NCBI GenBank assembly: GCA_964564595.1 | Contig: CAZMCA010000035.1 | Span: forward strand, 1-23,884 | Length of the DNA stretch: 23,884 nucleotides | Source: JBEVOS01 sp964564595 | GTDB taxonomy: Bacteria; Pseudomonadota; Alphaproteobacteria; Caulobacterales; Aquidulcibacteraceae | Direction of reading: 5' to 3' | In this document: positions 13,596-22,487 of the stretch, one piece after another | How positions within the stretch are numbered: position 1 is the stretch's first letter | Layout of the letters: each line of letters starts with the position of its first letter | The notes under the pieces: generated by a model | What the model was told of the DNA's origin: nothing | Seen by the model: only the letters and a program-made list of their open reading frames with translations | Databases searched by the model: none | Program-made: the position numbers and the translations under genes

Positions 13596-14897
13596 TCATG
13601 CGGCAAAGTCGGCGTAGACCGCTTCGCGAATTTCTTGGCGCAAGGGATACTCGCCGCCGAAGTTCTGAGTCATCTGCACGACGAACGCATCGTTCGCGGG
13701 ATCGACCCAGAAGTTGGTGTTCGCCGCCCCGCCCCAGCTCACGGAGCCGAGTGGATTGGTTGGCGTGACGGCTGCGGGCAGCGTCACGCTCATCCCGGCG
13801 CCGAAACCTGCGCCGCCGCGCATCAGCACGCCTTCCGGCATCAGATTCGAACACGCGAGCGCAACGCTCTCACGCGAAAGCACGCGCGCACCTTCGAGCG
13901 CGCCGCCGCGCAGCAGCATGGCCGCAAAGCGCGCATAGTCACGCGTGGACGCGACAAGACCCGCGCCGCCACATGGCATGCCCGTCGGGCTCGAATAGGC
14001 CTCGCGATCAGGCACGGCAGTGAGCGAGCCGTCCTCGCCGACATTGTAGTTGGTAGTGAAGCGCGCGAGCTTGCTCTGCGGCACATAGAACGCCGTGTCC
14101 GTCATGCGCAGCGGCGCGAACAGATTCTCCCGCAGATATTGATCGAATGGCACGCCCGACGCGCGCTGAATGATGAGCCCGAGCACATCGAGGCCAATGC
14201 TGTAATCCCATTCCGTGCCCGGCTCGCGCAGCAACGGCAACGGCGCAAGCGCTTGTCCGAACGCATCGAGCGTGGGCGTAAGCGGCGTATCACCCGGGCG
14301 CGGGATGAGCGTATAGCGGCCGACCGGCGTCACGCCCGCGCGGCGATACGGACCGTTGAGCGGGCTCTCGTCGGAGATGTGATAGCTGAAGCCCGCCGTG
14401 TGCGTCATGAGATGGCGCACGAGGATCGGGCGCGTCGCTGGGCGCGTCGCCATCGTCGCGGCGTCGGTGATGACGCGCATATTGCGGAACTCGGGCGCGA
14501 AATCGGCAATCGGCGTGTCGAGCGTGAGACGGCCGCGCTCGACAAGTTGGATCGCCGCAATACCCGTGACCGGCTTTGTCATCGAATAGACGCGGTAGAT
14601 CGAATCCGCATTGCAAGGCGCGCCATCGAGCGCGATTTTGCCCGACGTGAGAAACTGCAGCGGCGCATGGCCCTTCTGTACGCCAACGACGATGCCGGCG
14701 ACTTTGCGCTCAGCGATGTAGCGATCGATCAGCGCTTGCACGCGCGGATAGGCGCGTTCGCCCGTGGGGCGGAACGCGCGCGGGCGCGCTGTGTAGGATG
14801 GCGGCGGCGTCTGGCTCGTTGCGCAGCCCGTGAGCGTGGCCGCGCCAAGGCCCGCGAGCAGCGCGCGCCGCGACGTGTTGGTGAGATCGATCGCCAT
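13596..14897 (-). CDS. Lipoprotein serine hydrolase (class C beta-lactamase/esterase fold)
   Basis: The 433-residue protein has a twin-Arg signal (SRRALLAGLGAATLTGC) with a lipobox-like end at Cys25, so it is probably exported folded and lipid-anchored. The hydrolase domain has S105-x-x-K108 (SMTK), a WDYSIG stretch at the Tyr-motif position, and a C-terminal HGG-like loop region (SWGGAANTNFW). Members are mostly esterases or peptidases rather than resistance enzymes. The ATG at 14897 is 19 bases after the CoA ligase, and the thiolase gene follows 24 bases on. In this operon it may release an acid from an ester for activation. Specificity is unknown. Confidence 0.88.
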   Translation of the reverse strand: MAIDLTNTSRRALLAGLGAATLTGCATSQTPPPSYTARPRAFRPTGERAYPRVQALIDRYIAERKVAGIVVGVQKGHAPLQFLTSGKIALDGAPCNADSIYRVYSMTKPVTGIAAIQLVERGRLTLDTPIADFAPEFRNMRVITDAATMATRPATRPILVRHLMTHTAGFSYHISDESPLNGPYRRAGVTPVGRYTLIPRPGDTPLTPTLDAFGQALAPLPLLREPGTEWDYSIGLDVLGLIIQRASGVPFDQYLRENLFAPLRMTDTAFYVPQSKLARFTTNYNVGEDGSLTAVPDREAYSSPTGMPCGGAGLVASTRDYARFAAMLLRGGALEGARVLSRESVALACSNLMPEGVLMRGGAGFGAGMSVTLPAAVTPTNPLGSVSWGGAANTNFWVDPANDAFVVQMTQNFGGEYPLRQEIREAVYADFAA

Positions 14898-14916
14898 GCC
14901 CTGCCCCGTGTGTTCT

Positions 14917-16395
14917 TTAAGCTGTCTTCTTCGCCGCGATGCGCTCATCGCGCAATTGCGTCCGGCGGACCTTGCCGGCGTCATCTCGCAGCGGCTCGGT
15001 CGTGAACTCGTAGGTGCGCGGCTGCTTGTACGTCACCAGCATGCCTGCGATGTGCGCGCGCAGCGCCTCCTCCGTGAGCCCCTCGCGCGGCTGCACGATG
15101 GCGTGGACGATGTTGCCGTAATCTTCATCCGGCATCCCGATCACGCAGCTCGATTGCACGAGTGGATGCTCATCGAGCGCGCTTTCGATTTCGGCGGGAT
15201 ACACGTTCGAGCCGCCGACGAGGATCATGTCGGTGCGCCGGTCAGCCAGATAGAGGTAGCCGTCCTCATCGAAATAGCCGACGTCGCCAAGGCTTTCCCA
15301 GCCGCCTTCCATCGTGCGCGCTGTGGCGCCGCGATATTGGTAACTGGCAGGCGTGCCCTCTGGGCGGCGCATGTAAATCTCGCCGACCTCGCCAGGCGGC
15401 AGCGGATTTCCATCGGCATCGAACGATTTCATTTCGCCGAACGCGACTTTGCCGACAGAGCCACGATGTGCGAGCCATTCCGTGCCGGTGATGATGGTGA
15501 CGGCCTGCGCTTCCGTGCCGGCGTAAAGCTCCATGATCACTTCTGGCCCGAGCCAGTTGATCCATGCTTCCTTGAGCCACGGCGGGCACGGCGCTGCAAG
15601 GTGCCAGACTGTGCGCAGCGTGTTCACTTTGTACTTGGCGCGCGTTTCTTCCGGCAGGCGCCAGATGCGGCTCATCATCGTCGGGACGAGGTACATCCAC
15701 GTCGCGCCATAGGCGTCGACGGCTTTCAGAACTTCTTCCGCATCAAAGCGCGGCAGCAGCACGAGATGCGCGCCTTGGAACATGCCGCCAAACGAGGCTG
15801 TGAACGGCCCGTTGTGATACATCGGGCCGGGCATGATCATCACGTCATCGGGCAACGTGCGGTACGCACCCGGAGAGCCCGGAATGTGCACGCCGCGCTG
15901 GCCCGCAAGGATCAGCTTCGGGCGGCCCGTTGAGCCGCCGGACGTCGGCGCTTTGTAGATCGGCGCAGTGCGATCGGGCAGCGAGGATTCATCATCGGAT
16001 TCCGCGAGCAGCTCAGCGGCGTCGACGCGCGGGCGCTTCGTTTGCATGTTCGCGAGCGCGATCACGAGCGGCGGATCCGCGAGCTCGACGACAGCTTCCA
16101 ATTCGTGGTTCGGCAGACGCGACGACACAGGCTGGGGCGTCGCGCCCACCTTCCAGATCGCCCAGCACGCTTCGATGAAGCCGAGCCCGTTCGGCAAACC
16201 GATGGTGACGAGATCGCCCTCTTTCACGCCGCGCTTTTCGAGCGCGTGCGCCATCCGGTTTGTGCGTTTGTGCAACTGATCCCAGGTCAGCGTCTCGCCT
16301 TGGAAGGTGAGCGCGGGGTCGTTCGGGCGGTTGGCGGCGTGGTTCGCGATGACTTTCGCGAGCGAGATGGGTTGCGGCGCTTCGGCTGTGGTCAT
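14917..16395 (-). CDS. Acyl-CoA ligase (AMP-binding)
   Basis: The 492-residue ANL-superfamily enzyme activates a carboxylic acid to acyl-AMP and then acyl-CoA. It has the ATP loop TSGGSTGRPK (151-160), the LYAGTEAQ motif, WESLGDVGYFDEDGYLY with the ribose-binding Asp, the hinge DRRTDMILVGGSNVYP, and the C-terminal catalytic Lys in DDAGKVRR. It is shorter than most long-chain ligases, and resembles the bile-acid/aryl-CoA ligase branch. It lies 11 bases downstream of the oxidoreductase gene and 19 bases upstream of the serine hydrolase, in a single operon. The acid substrate cannot be read from sequence. Confidence 0.92.
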   Translation of the reverse strand: MTTAEAPQPISLAKVIANHAANRPNDPALTFQGETLTWDQLHKRTNRMAHALEKRGVKEGDLVTIGLPNGLGFIEACWAIWKVGATPQPVSSRLPNHELEAVVELADPPLVIALANMQTKRPRVDAAELLAESDDESSLPDRTAPIYKAPTSGGSTGRPKLILAGQRGVHIPGSPGAYRTLPDDVMIMPGPMYHNGPFTASFGGMFQGAHLVLLPRFDAEEVLKAVDAYGATWMYLVPTMMSRIWRLPEETRAKYKVNTLRTVWHLAAPCPPWLKEAWINWLGPEVIMELYAGTEAQAVTIITGTEWLAHRGSVGKVAFGEMKSFDADGNPLPPGEVGEIYMRRPEGTPASYQYRGATARTMEGGWESLGDVGYFDEDGYLYLADRRTDMILVGGSNVYPAEIESALDEHPLVQSSCVIGMPDEDYGNIVHAIVQPREGLTEEALRAHIAGMLVTYKQPRTYEFTTEPLRDDAGKVRRTQLRDERIAAKKTA

Positions 16396-16406
16396 GGATC
16401 TAGGCT

Positions 16407-17369
16407 TTACGGAATGAGGAGCACGCGGCCGACAGCCTTGCGGCTTTCGATGTAGGCGTGCGCTTGCGCGGCTTCGGAAAGGCGGAACGTGCGATCGATG
16501 ATGATGTCGATCTCGCCCTTCGCCGCGTCCGTCATCAGCTGCGCGATCATGTTGTAGGCGCGGTCCGTGCCGATCTCGGCGCCGAGGAAGACGCCGTTTA
16601 GCGAACGGTTGCCGCCCATCAGTGTCGAAACATCGATATTCATCGGTTCGCGGCCTGCTTGCCCGACCATCGAGACGCGCCCGCGATAGCCGAGTGAGAG
16701 GATCGAGCCCTGGAGTGTAGGCCCGCCAACGGAATCGACGACGAGATCGACACCCTTTTTGTCGGTGAGGCGCATCACTTCTTGGACGACGTTTTTGCTC
16801 GTGTAGTTGATGCCGTCGTCCAGACCGAGCGGCTTCAGCTTTTCGAGACGTTCATCGCTCGACGCTGTCGCGAGCACGCGCGCGCCAGCGCGTTTCGCAA
16901 GTTGGATCGCCGCAGTGCCAACGCCGCTTGCGCCCGCTTGGACGAGCACTGTTTCGCCCTTCTTCAAGCGGCCGAACTCGAACAGACAATCGTGTGCGGT
17001 GCCGAACGCGACGGGGATCACGGACGCTTTGCGCACGTCGAGGCCATCGGGCACGAGCCACGCGGTGCGCGCAGGCACGGCGCGCAATTCAGCGTGCGAG
17101 CCGAACTGGCCAGTGGTCGCGACTTTGTCGCCGATGCGGAAATTGGTGACTTCAGAGCCGACCTCAATCACCTCGCCGGCGGCTTGATAGCCAACGATGT
17201 GCGGGCGGGTGATCAACGGGCCGCGCCAGCGGTTGAGCGTATCGCCACCTTCGATGGAGACGGCCTCTACGCGCAGCACGATGCCTTTGGGATGGCAGAC
17301 GGGATCGGGTGCGTCTTCGTACTTTAGAACATCCGGTGTGCCGTTCTCATAATATACGGCAGCCTTCAT
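16407..17369 (-). CDS. Zeta-crystallin-type NADPH:quinone/enoyl reductase
   Basis: The 320-residue medium-chain dehydrogenase/reductase has a GroES-like N-domain (about 1-115) and a Rossmann domain with VQAGASGVGTAAIQLAKRAG. The catalytic zinc ligands of alcohol dehydrogenases and the structural-zinc cysteine cluster are absent, placing it in the zinc-free quinone oxidoreductase group. It likely reduces a quinone or an enone with NADPH. The ATG at 17369 follows GGAGG; the longer frame from 17417 is not preferred. It is the first gene of the five-gene minus-strand operon. Confidence 0.9.
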   Translation of the reverse strand: MKAAVYYENGTPDVLKYEDAPDPVCHPKGIVLRVEAVSIEGGDTLNRWRGPLITRPHIVGYQAAGEVIEVGSEVTNFRIGDKVATTGQFGSHAELRAVPARTAWLVPDGLDVRKASVIPVAFGTAHDCLFEFGRLKKGETVLVQAGASGVGTAAIQLAKRAGARVLATASSDERLEKLKPLGLDDGINYTSKNVVQEVMRLTDKKGVDLVVDSVGGPTLQGSILSLGYRGRVSMVGQAGREPMNIDVSTLMGGNRSLNGVFLGAEIGTDRAYNMIAQLMTDAAKGEIDIIIDRTFRLSEAAQAHAYIESRKAVGRVLLIP

Positions 17370-17626
17370 CGCGGCCTCCTCCCGGCGTCTCGCGCGCCCA
17401 TTAAGCTTATGGCCCACCTCGTCTCACGCGGCGCCCGCGCGCGCAAGCGCCGCCCAACCGCTCCGCCTTCGCTTCGAAGATGCGGCATGGCGATTGCCCA
17501 CACGCGACGGGCGGTTTTGCACCGCCGCGGCACGCCTTTCCCCAAACGCACGTCGCCGGAATGCGGCGGCCAGATGGCATGAGTTCCGCACCTTACGCTC
17601 CGGATAGATTCCGTGCGGGCGGCCGG
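17370..17626. other. Divergent intergenic region, no promoter resolved
   Basis: These 257 bases separate the oxidoreductase operon (minus) from the large unknown gene (plus). An open frame continues upstream from 17627 to about 17480 but looks like non-coding extension. GGAAC on the minus strand near 17585 has no fitting -10 element. I could not identify the promoters. Confidence 0.4.
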
Positions 17627-19405
17627 ATGACCGGGCGAATGGGGAAAAACGTGTCGAATTCGAACATCCTCGTCACGACGAGTGCGGCCAACGGGCGCCT
17701 GGTGCGCCATGCCGTGGACGGCGCGCGCCAACGCCGCGCTAAGGCTCACAAAGTAAGCGCGCTCGACCGCGCGGCCTCGCTGGCGGGCCTGATCGGCCGC
17801 TTCGGGCAAGGCTCGATCGTGGAAGATCCGACCGGCGCCTTCGACCGCGCCCGCCGCCTGGTGCGCGCCGCGCGCAAGACGCGCGACTACGCCAAGGGCA
17901 AGATCAGCACGATGCATCTCGGCCCCAATGGCCGGACGCTCTACGTGCGCGTCAAAGCGTACGAGTACCTTACGCTCGTCGCCCCGATCGCAGGCGACGT
18001 GTTTGCGCGCGAACTGGCCGGCACGGGCCTTGAGCTTGTAATCGTGGTGCGCATTGAGGCGCCGCCGAAAGGTTCGCTGCGCGTCGAGCAAGTGCTCGCG
18101 CACGCCAAGACCGTCGCGCGCCAAGCGCGCGCGGCGTCCGCCGCACTCGCGGTTTCGGGCTTCGCAACGGTGGCCGCGGCCCAACCCGCTTCTGCTGAAT
18201 CCGCCGAGGCCGCGATCGTCTCGGCGCCCAGCGCCGATGCGCAACCGGCCAACATGCCGGCGATGGCCTCTGCGCCGCCGCGCCGCCCGCTGACGCCGCT
18301 CTCGCGCCTCAGCATCGACACGACGCAGTTCTGCGCCGACGACGGCTCGCTCCGGCTTGAGGGCGTGCGCCTAGTGCTCTCGGCGAACGACACGGTGCGT
18401 GTGGTCGAACTGCACAATCCAGCGAGCCCCGATGCGCCGCGCTTGGCGACTTTCGCCAACACGGTCGATCCGGCCGCGCTGCGCGGCTCGGTGCTGGACG
18501 TCACCGGCCAAGGCGGCGAGCAGATCGTCAGCGTGACGCGCTATGGCGTGCAGCCGGACGGCGGTGACTATTTCGATCTGCAGATCGGCATGTGCGCGGT
18601 CCCGGCGGCGAGCGCGGCCGCGCCTGAGGCCGCAGCGACCGAAGCTGCGCCCGCGCCGCTCGCCCGCGCCTATCGCGAAGTGAGCGCGGACTACATCAAC
18701 CGCACGGTTCAACAGGGCCAGGTTGGCGCGCTTGAAGGCCAATGGGCGCTCGGCGACTCCTCCGCGCTCAACGTCCAAGGCGCCGTCGGTCAGATCGATA
18801 GCCAGGTCGCGGTTGGCGGCCAGGTGGCGTGGCAAGACTTCCGCCCGATGTTCAACAACACGGCCGAAGGCGCTATCGGGGGCTTTGTCTCGGCCGTGCG
18901 TTCGGAAGCGCCGAACCGTGAAACGCTCTCGATCTGGCGCGCAGGCGCTGGGCTCAGCGTGATGATGAACGAAGTGCAGATCATCGTGCGCGGCGGCTAC
19001 GCGGCCGGCAACGGCTACACCGATCGCGATGGCGGCTTCGTGCGCGCCGAAGCGGCGTGGTTCCCGATCGAGCGCCTCGCCCTCGAAGTGATGGCGGAAG
19101 ACGATCCGATCACCGGCACGGGCGCGGGCGTTGGTGCTTCGGTGCGCCCGTTCACGGGCGTTCTCTCGCAGTTGATGATTGACGCGGACGCGGCCTGGCA
19201 CGACGAGGGCGAAGAAAGCTTCCGCCTCAGCGTGCGCTGGCTGATCGGCGACGCCGCCACCCGCACCGAGCGTGAACGGCGCCGCATGCGCGGCATGGCG
19301 CCCGTGCTGCCGCAAGAGTTCGAGCGCCTTCCCGACCCCGAAAAGTCGGCCGACACGAACCAAAGCTATTGCGGCGGCGCGACGGGCGTTGCCTGCGCGA
19401 CCTAA
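17627..19405 (+). CDS. Unknown protein with mid-protein signal-like segment and barrel-like C-terminus
   Basis: The product is about 592 residues and I recognise no family. From the start: a basic helical region (about 1-130) with GRTLYVRVKAYEYLTLVAPIA (core YVRVKAYEYLTLV); a hydrophobic stretch ARAASAALAVSGFATVAAA followed by an AxA cleavage-like site at about 177; an Ala/Pro-rich linker; a compact domain with two Cys; then glycine-rich alternating beta-strands suggestive of an outer-membrane barrel, with a charged Cys-containing tail. The start is uncertain: 17627, 17639 and GTG 17651 (GGGGA six bases before) are all in frame. The stop overlaps that of the convergent methyltransferase by three bases. 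An envelope or polysaccharide role is inferred from neighbours. Confidence 0.65.
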   Translation: MTGRMGKNVSNSNILVTTSAANGRLVRHAVDGARQRRAKAHKVSALDRAASLAGLIGRFGQGSIVEDPTGAFDRARRLVRAARKTRDYAKGKISTMHLGPNGRTLYVRVKAYEYLTLVAPIAGDVFARELAGTGLELVIVVRIEAPPKGSLRVEQVLAHAKTVARQARAASAALAVSGFATVAAAQPASAESAEAAIVSAPSADAQPANMPAMASAPPRRPLTPLSRLSIDTTQFCADDGSLRLEGVRLVLSANDTVRVVELHNPASPDAPRLATFANTVDPAALRGSVLDVTGQGGEQIVSVTRYGVQPDGGDYFDLQIGMCAVPAASAAAPEAAATEAAPAPLARAYREVSADYINRTVQQGQVGALEGQWALGDSSALNVQGAVGQIDSQVAVGGQVAWQDFRPMFNNTAEGAIGGFVSAVRSEAPNRETLSIWRAGAGLSVMMNEVQIIVRGGYAAGNGYTDRDGGFVRAEAAWFPIERLALEVMAEDDPITGTGAGVGASVRPFTGVLSQLMIDADAAWHDEGEESFRLSVRWLIGDAATRTERERRRMRGMAPVLPQEFERLPDPEKSADTNQSYCGGATGVACAT

Positions 19406-20043
19406 TCTGCTGCCACGGTTTCCAGGGGACGGCGCAGCGCGACATCGTAGAGCGCTGCGCCGTTGAAGCAGAAGAACGCGAACGGCCATTGCCGCTCAAG
19501 CGCGAACTCGACGACCGCGCGATGGACGCCGTAGCGGCCCATCGCGGGATCGACGTGCGCGAAATCGTTAAACACCAAATAGCCGCCCGGCTTTACTTTG
19601 CTGGCGCTCGCGCGCGCATCGGCGATCGCACCCTCATAAGCGTGGTCCCCATCGATGTAGATCCAGTCGAAGTAAGCGTCGGCAAAGGCCGCGATCTTCT
19701 CCGTGGTTAAGCCGTGGTGGCGCGTCGCGGCGGCGAGGCCTTCGGCATTGAACGCCGAGTAGTCGATGTCGATCAGGTGAAGCTCGGCCGGCGCGTTGCG
19801 GGCCATAATGTGGCGCGCGAAATCGCCCTTGTAGGTGCCAAGTTCGGCGACCCGGCCGCCCTTCGGGAGCCGGTCGAGCATGTCGTACCGCGTCGAGACC
19901 AGAACACAGCCATCGAGCAGCGTCTGGGGCACGTCCGGCGACATCGCCATCGGCGCCATGCCGCGCCCGGCCCGATAGAGCGCGCGCAAAAAGCGCGGCG
20001 CGCGCGGGCGCAAACGCATCTCCAGCTGCTTCACAAAGCTCAT
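19402..20043 (-). CDS. Class I SAM-dependent methyltransferase
   Basis: The 213-residue protein has the Rossmann methyltransferase signatures: motif I VAELGTYKGDFARHI, the acidic end of strand 2 LHLIDIDYS, and WIYIDGDHAYEGAIAD followed by KPGGYLVFNDF, the pattern of the Methyltransf_24 group often found with glycan or surface-polymer genes. There is no signal peptide. The ATG at 20043 replaces a longer frame to 20160 whose N-terminus is Arg/Ala filler. It is convergent with the large unknown gene (stops overlap, no terminator between) and divergent from the GT-B gene, so it may modify the same glycan. The acceptor is unknown. Confidence 0.86.
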   Translation of the reverse strand: MSFVKQLEMRLRPRAPRFLRALYRAGRGMAPMAMSPDVPQTLLDGCVLVSTRYDMLDRLPKGGRVAELGTYKGDFARHIMARNAPAELHLIDIDYSAFNAEGLAAATRHHGLTTEKIAAFADAYFDWIYIDGDHAYEGAIADARASASKVKPGGYLVFNDFAHVDPAMGRYGVHRAVVEFALERQWPFAFFCFNGAALYDVALRRPLETVAAD

Positions 20044-20200
20044 CGCGGCGCTTTCTGGCGGGGCGGCGGCGTTAACGCAAACGGCGCGCGCGCCCGCCCG
20101 TTCGCGCCTCAGCCGAAAGACTGGCGCCCAACGTGCCTCTTTAGGCTCCGAAGGCGCCAAAACCGCACGTTTGTGCGGGCCGGCGGCTGTGGGGAAGGCG

Positions 20201-21364
20201 ATGAAAGCGCTGTTCGTGTCCGAACTGGGCGGTGGTTACGGCAATGTTGGCCCACTCGTGCACATCGCGGGCGCGATGGAGCTCGAGGGCGTGCGGCCGA
20301 TTTTCGCCCTGTCCGACGCCGTCACCCCCGCCACCTTGTTTACCAACCGGCCCTGGCCGGTGCTGCCCGCGCCGGCGTTGCGCGATCCGCTGCGCCCCCG
20401 CCCCGGCCCCGCAAGCTACGGCGACATCCTGGCCACCTGCGGCTTTGCCGAGCCTGAAATGCTGTTCGCGCTGACGGCGCAATGGGATGCGCTCTTCGCC
20501 CTGACGCAGCCGGACTTCATCGTGGCTTCGCATGCGCCGAGCGCCATTCTGGCTGCGCGCGGGCGCCTGCCGGTGATCGCCGTCGGCACCGGTTTCACGC
20601 TTCCGCCCTCGCACACCGCGACCTTCCCAGCGCTGCGCCCAGACACGATGAGCTTTCGTCCAGAGTTTGCGGCGCTCGAAGCGGCGAACACCGTTCTCGG
20701 CGCGCGCCGCGCGCCGAAGCTCTCGACGCTTCCGGCGCTGCTTGCCGTTGAAGCGCGCCTCGTTGCGAGCGTGCGCGAACTCGATCCCTACGCGCCGCTG
20801 CGCAAGGACGCCTACGTCCAACTCGCACCGCAGCAACCGAACCTGATGCGCCCCAACGCGCCGGGCGTGTTCGCGTTCATGGACGTGAAGGGCTCAGAAT
20901 CGATGCACGCGGTGGAGTGCTTGGCCGACATCGCCAAGCACCTGCCGGTCGAGACGCACCTGCGCGGCCCGGGCGCCAAGCCTGCAAGCGCATTCCTCAA
21001 CCGTTGCGGCGTGCGCACGCATCTGCAACCGGTGCCGATGGCTGAAGCGTTGTCACGCGCACGCGTCATCGTGAGCCAGGGCGGACATGGCACCTGTCTT
21101 TCGACGCTGATGGCCGCGCGCGCGAGCGTCGTGCTGCCAGCGCACTTCGAGTCGATGCTCAATGGCGTCGCGCTCGAGCGGCTCGGCGTTGGAAAAGTGG
21201 CCTGGGGCGGCGAAACATCGACGATCCTCGAGCACCTCGAATGGGCGCTCGATCTCGATCCGGGCGTTGCGCAAGCAGCCGCAGATAAAATCGTGCAACC
21301 GTATGCGCTCGACGTTTCCGCGCTGCTTTCGCACATGCGCGCGTGCGGACGGAGGGCGGCATGA
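20201..21364 (+). CDS. GT-B fold glycosyltransferase (UGT/GT1-like)
   Basis: The 387-residue protein starts MKALFVSELGGGYGNVGPLV, the N-terminal acceptor domain of UGT/MurG-like enzymes, and has the donor-side motif SQGGHGTCLSTLMAARASVVLP (conserved GGHGT and the following small helix) with PAHFESMLN near the C-terminus. It transfers a sugar from a nucleotide-sugar donor; donor and acceptor are unknown. The ATG at 20201 follows GGGGAAGG at good spacing. Its stop overlaps the next glycosyltransferase start in an ATGA junction, so the two enzymes are made together. Confidence 0.87.
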   Translation: MKALFVSELGGGYGNVGPLVHIAGAMELEGVRPIFALSDAVTPATLFTNRPWPVLPAPALRDPLRPRPGPASYGDILATCGFAEPEMLFALTAQWDALFALTQPDFIVASHAPSAILAARGRLPVIAVGTGFTLPPSHTATFPALRPDTMSFRPEFAALEAANTVLGARRAPKLSTLPALLAVEARLVASVRELDPYAPLRKDAYVQLAPQQPNLMRPNAPGVFAFMDVKGSESMHAVECLADIAKHLPVETHLRGPGAKPASAFLNRCGVRTHLQPVPMAEALSRARVIVSQGGHGTCLSTLMAARASVVLPAHFESMLNGVALERLGVGKVAWGGETSTILEHLEWALDLDPGVAQAAADKIVQPYALDVSALLSHMRACGRRAA

Positions 21365-22350
21365 CATCGCTCACCGTTCTCGTCCCAACTTATAAGCGGC
21401 CAGAAGATCTGCGCGGCTTTCTCGCCTGCGTGCGTCCGCAAATCGTGGGGCGCGCCGATCGTTCGCTCATCGTCGTCAATGACGGCACACATGACGAAAG
21501 CTATGCCGCCGTACTCGCCGAGCATGATGGCTGGTTCACGTACATCGCAAAGCCGCAGAACGGCGGCCCTGCAGCGGCGCGCAATTTCGGCGCACAGGCA
21601 GCGACCGGTGATTTCATCGTGTTCACCGATGACGATTGCCGGGCCCCGCCGCATTGGCTCGATTACCTCCAAGCGCGCCTCGAAGCAGCGCCGTGGCTCG
21701 ATGGAATCGCCGGTTACACGCGCCCGGTGATGGAAGACCCCAAGAGCTTACGCGAACGCATGATCGCCAACTCCGCCGTGCTGCCTGGCGCCACCTACGA
21801 TGAAGTGGGCCGTTTGATTTGCGCTGTGACCGCCGCGTTCGCGGTGCGCCGCAGCTTCTTTGTGCGCGTCGGCGGATTTGACGAAACGTTCCGCCCCTCG
21901 GGCGAAGACCTCGATCTCACGCAACGCGTGATCCGCGCGGGCGCGATCCTCGATGCGGATTCCAATTGGTGGACCGGCCACACCACAGCCGACACCATCA
22001 AGAGCTACCTCAAGCGCTACTACACCTACGGCATGGGCTCAGCGCGCTATGCGATGACGCGCCGCGACTGGACCCACCCGGACGTGCGAAATTACGCGAC
22101 GCCCGAAGTGCGCGCCCGGACCGTCGCGGGCTGGGTGAGCGGGCTTAAGGGCAGCCGGAAATATCAAGCGGCCGGCTGGCTCGAGCGCGCCGCGCTCCGC
22201 TGGTTCACTGGCGCGGTCGCGCGCGAATACGCCCGCGGCTACGCGGAGGGCGCCGAGAAATTCTGCCGGCCGGGCGCGGAGCCGCCAACCGAAGCGTGGA
22301 TGCTCTGGCCGCGCCTTGGCTACGCAGCCGACGGCCTCCCCCGCCGCTAG
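21361..22350 (+). CDS. Family 2 glycosyltransferase (GT-A)
   Basis: The 329-residue protein has the GT2 signatures: N-terminal VLVPTYKRPEDLRGF, NDGTHDES, NGGPAAARNFGA, and the metal-binding D90-D91-D92 in FTDDDC, followed by AAFAVRRSFFVRVGGFDE and a GEDLDLTQR acceptor-side motif. It lacks clear membrane helices, so it is a cytoplasmic or peripheral enzyme that extends a lipid-linked glycan. The ATG at 21361 overlaps the upstream GT-B stop. The two make a functional pair in a probable surface-polysaccharide locus. Confidence 0.92.
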   Translation: MTSLTVLVPTYKRPEDLRGFLACVRPQIVGRADRSLIVVNDGTHDESYAAVLAEHDGWFTYIAKPQNGGPAAARNFGAQAATGDFIVFTDDDCRAPPHWLDYLQARLEAAPWLDGIAGYTRPVMEDPKSLRERMIANSAVLPGATYDEVGRLICAVTAAFAVRRSFFVRVGGFDETFRPSGEDLDLTQRVIRAGAILDADSNWWTGHTTADTIKSYLKRYYTYGMGSARYAMTRRDWTHPDVRNYATPEVRARTVAGWVSGLKGSRKYQAAGWLERAALRWFTGAVAREYARGYAEGAEKFCRPGAEPPTEAWMLWPRLGYAADGLPRR

Positions 22351-22487
22351 CCGCGACGAATTCGCCAAATTCGCGAACGGGTGGAACAAAAGTCACCGCC
22401 AAGGTCTTGATTTCCCGCAATGTTGGCGGATGCGGGCAACGTCTGATAGCGTTCCGCAACGACACCCGCTTTCGGGGGAGCCAGGGC

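Noticed and set aside
13485..15005. 506-codon open frame opposite the serine hydrolase
   Set aside because: It is an antisense shadow with no recognisable domain.
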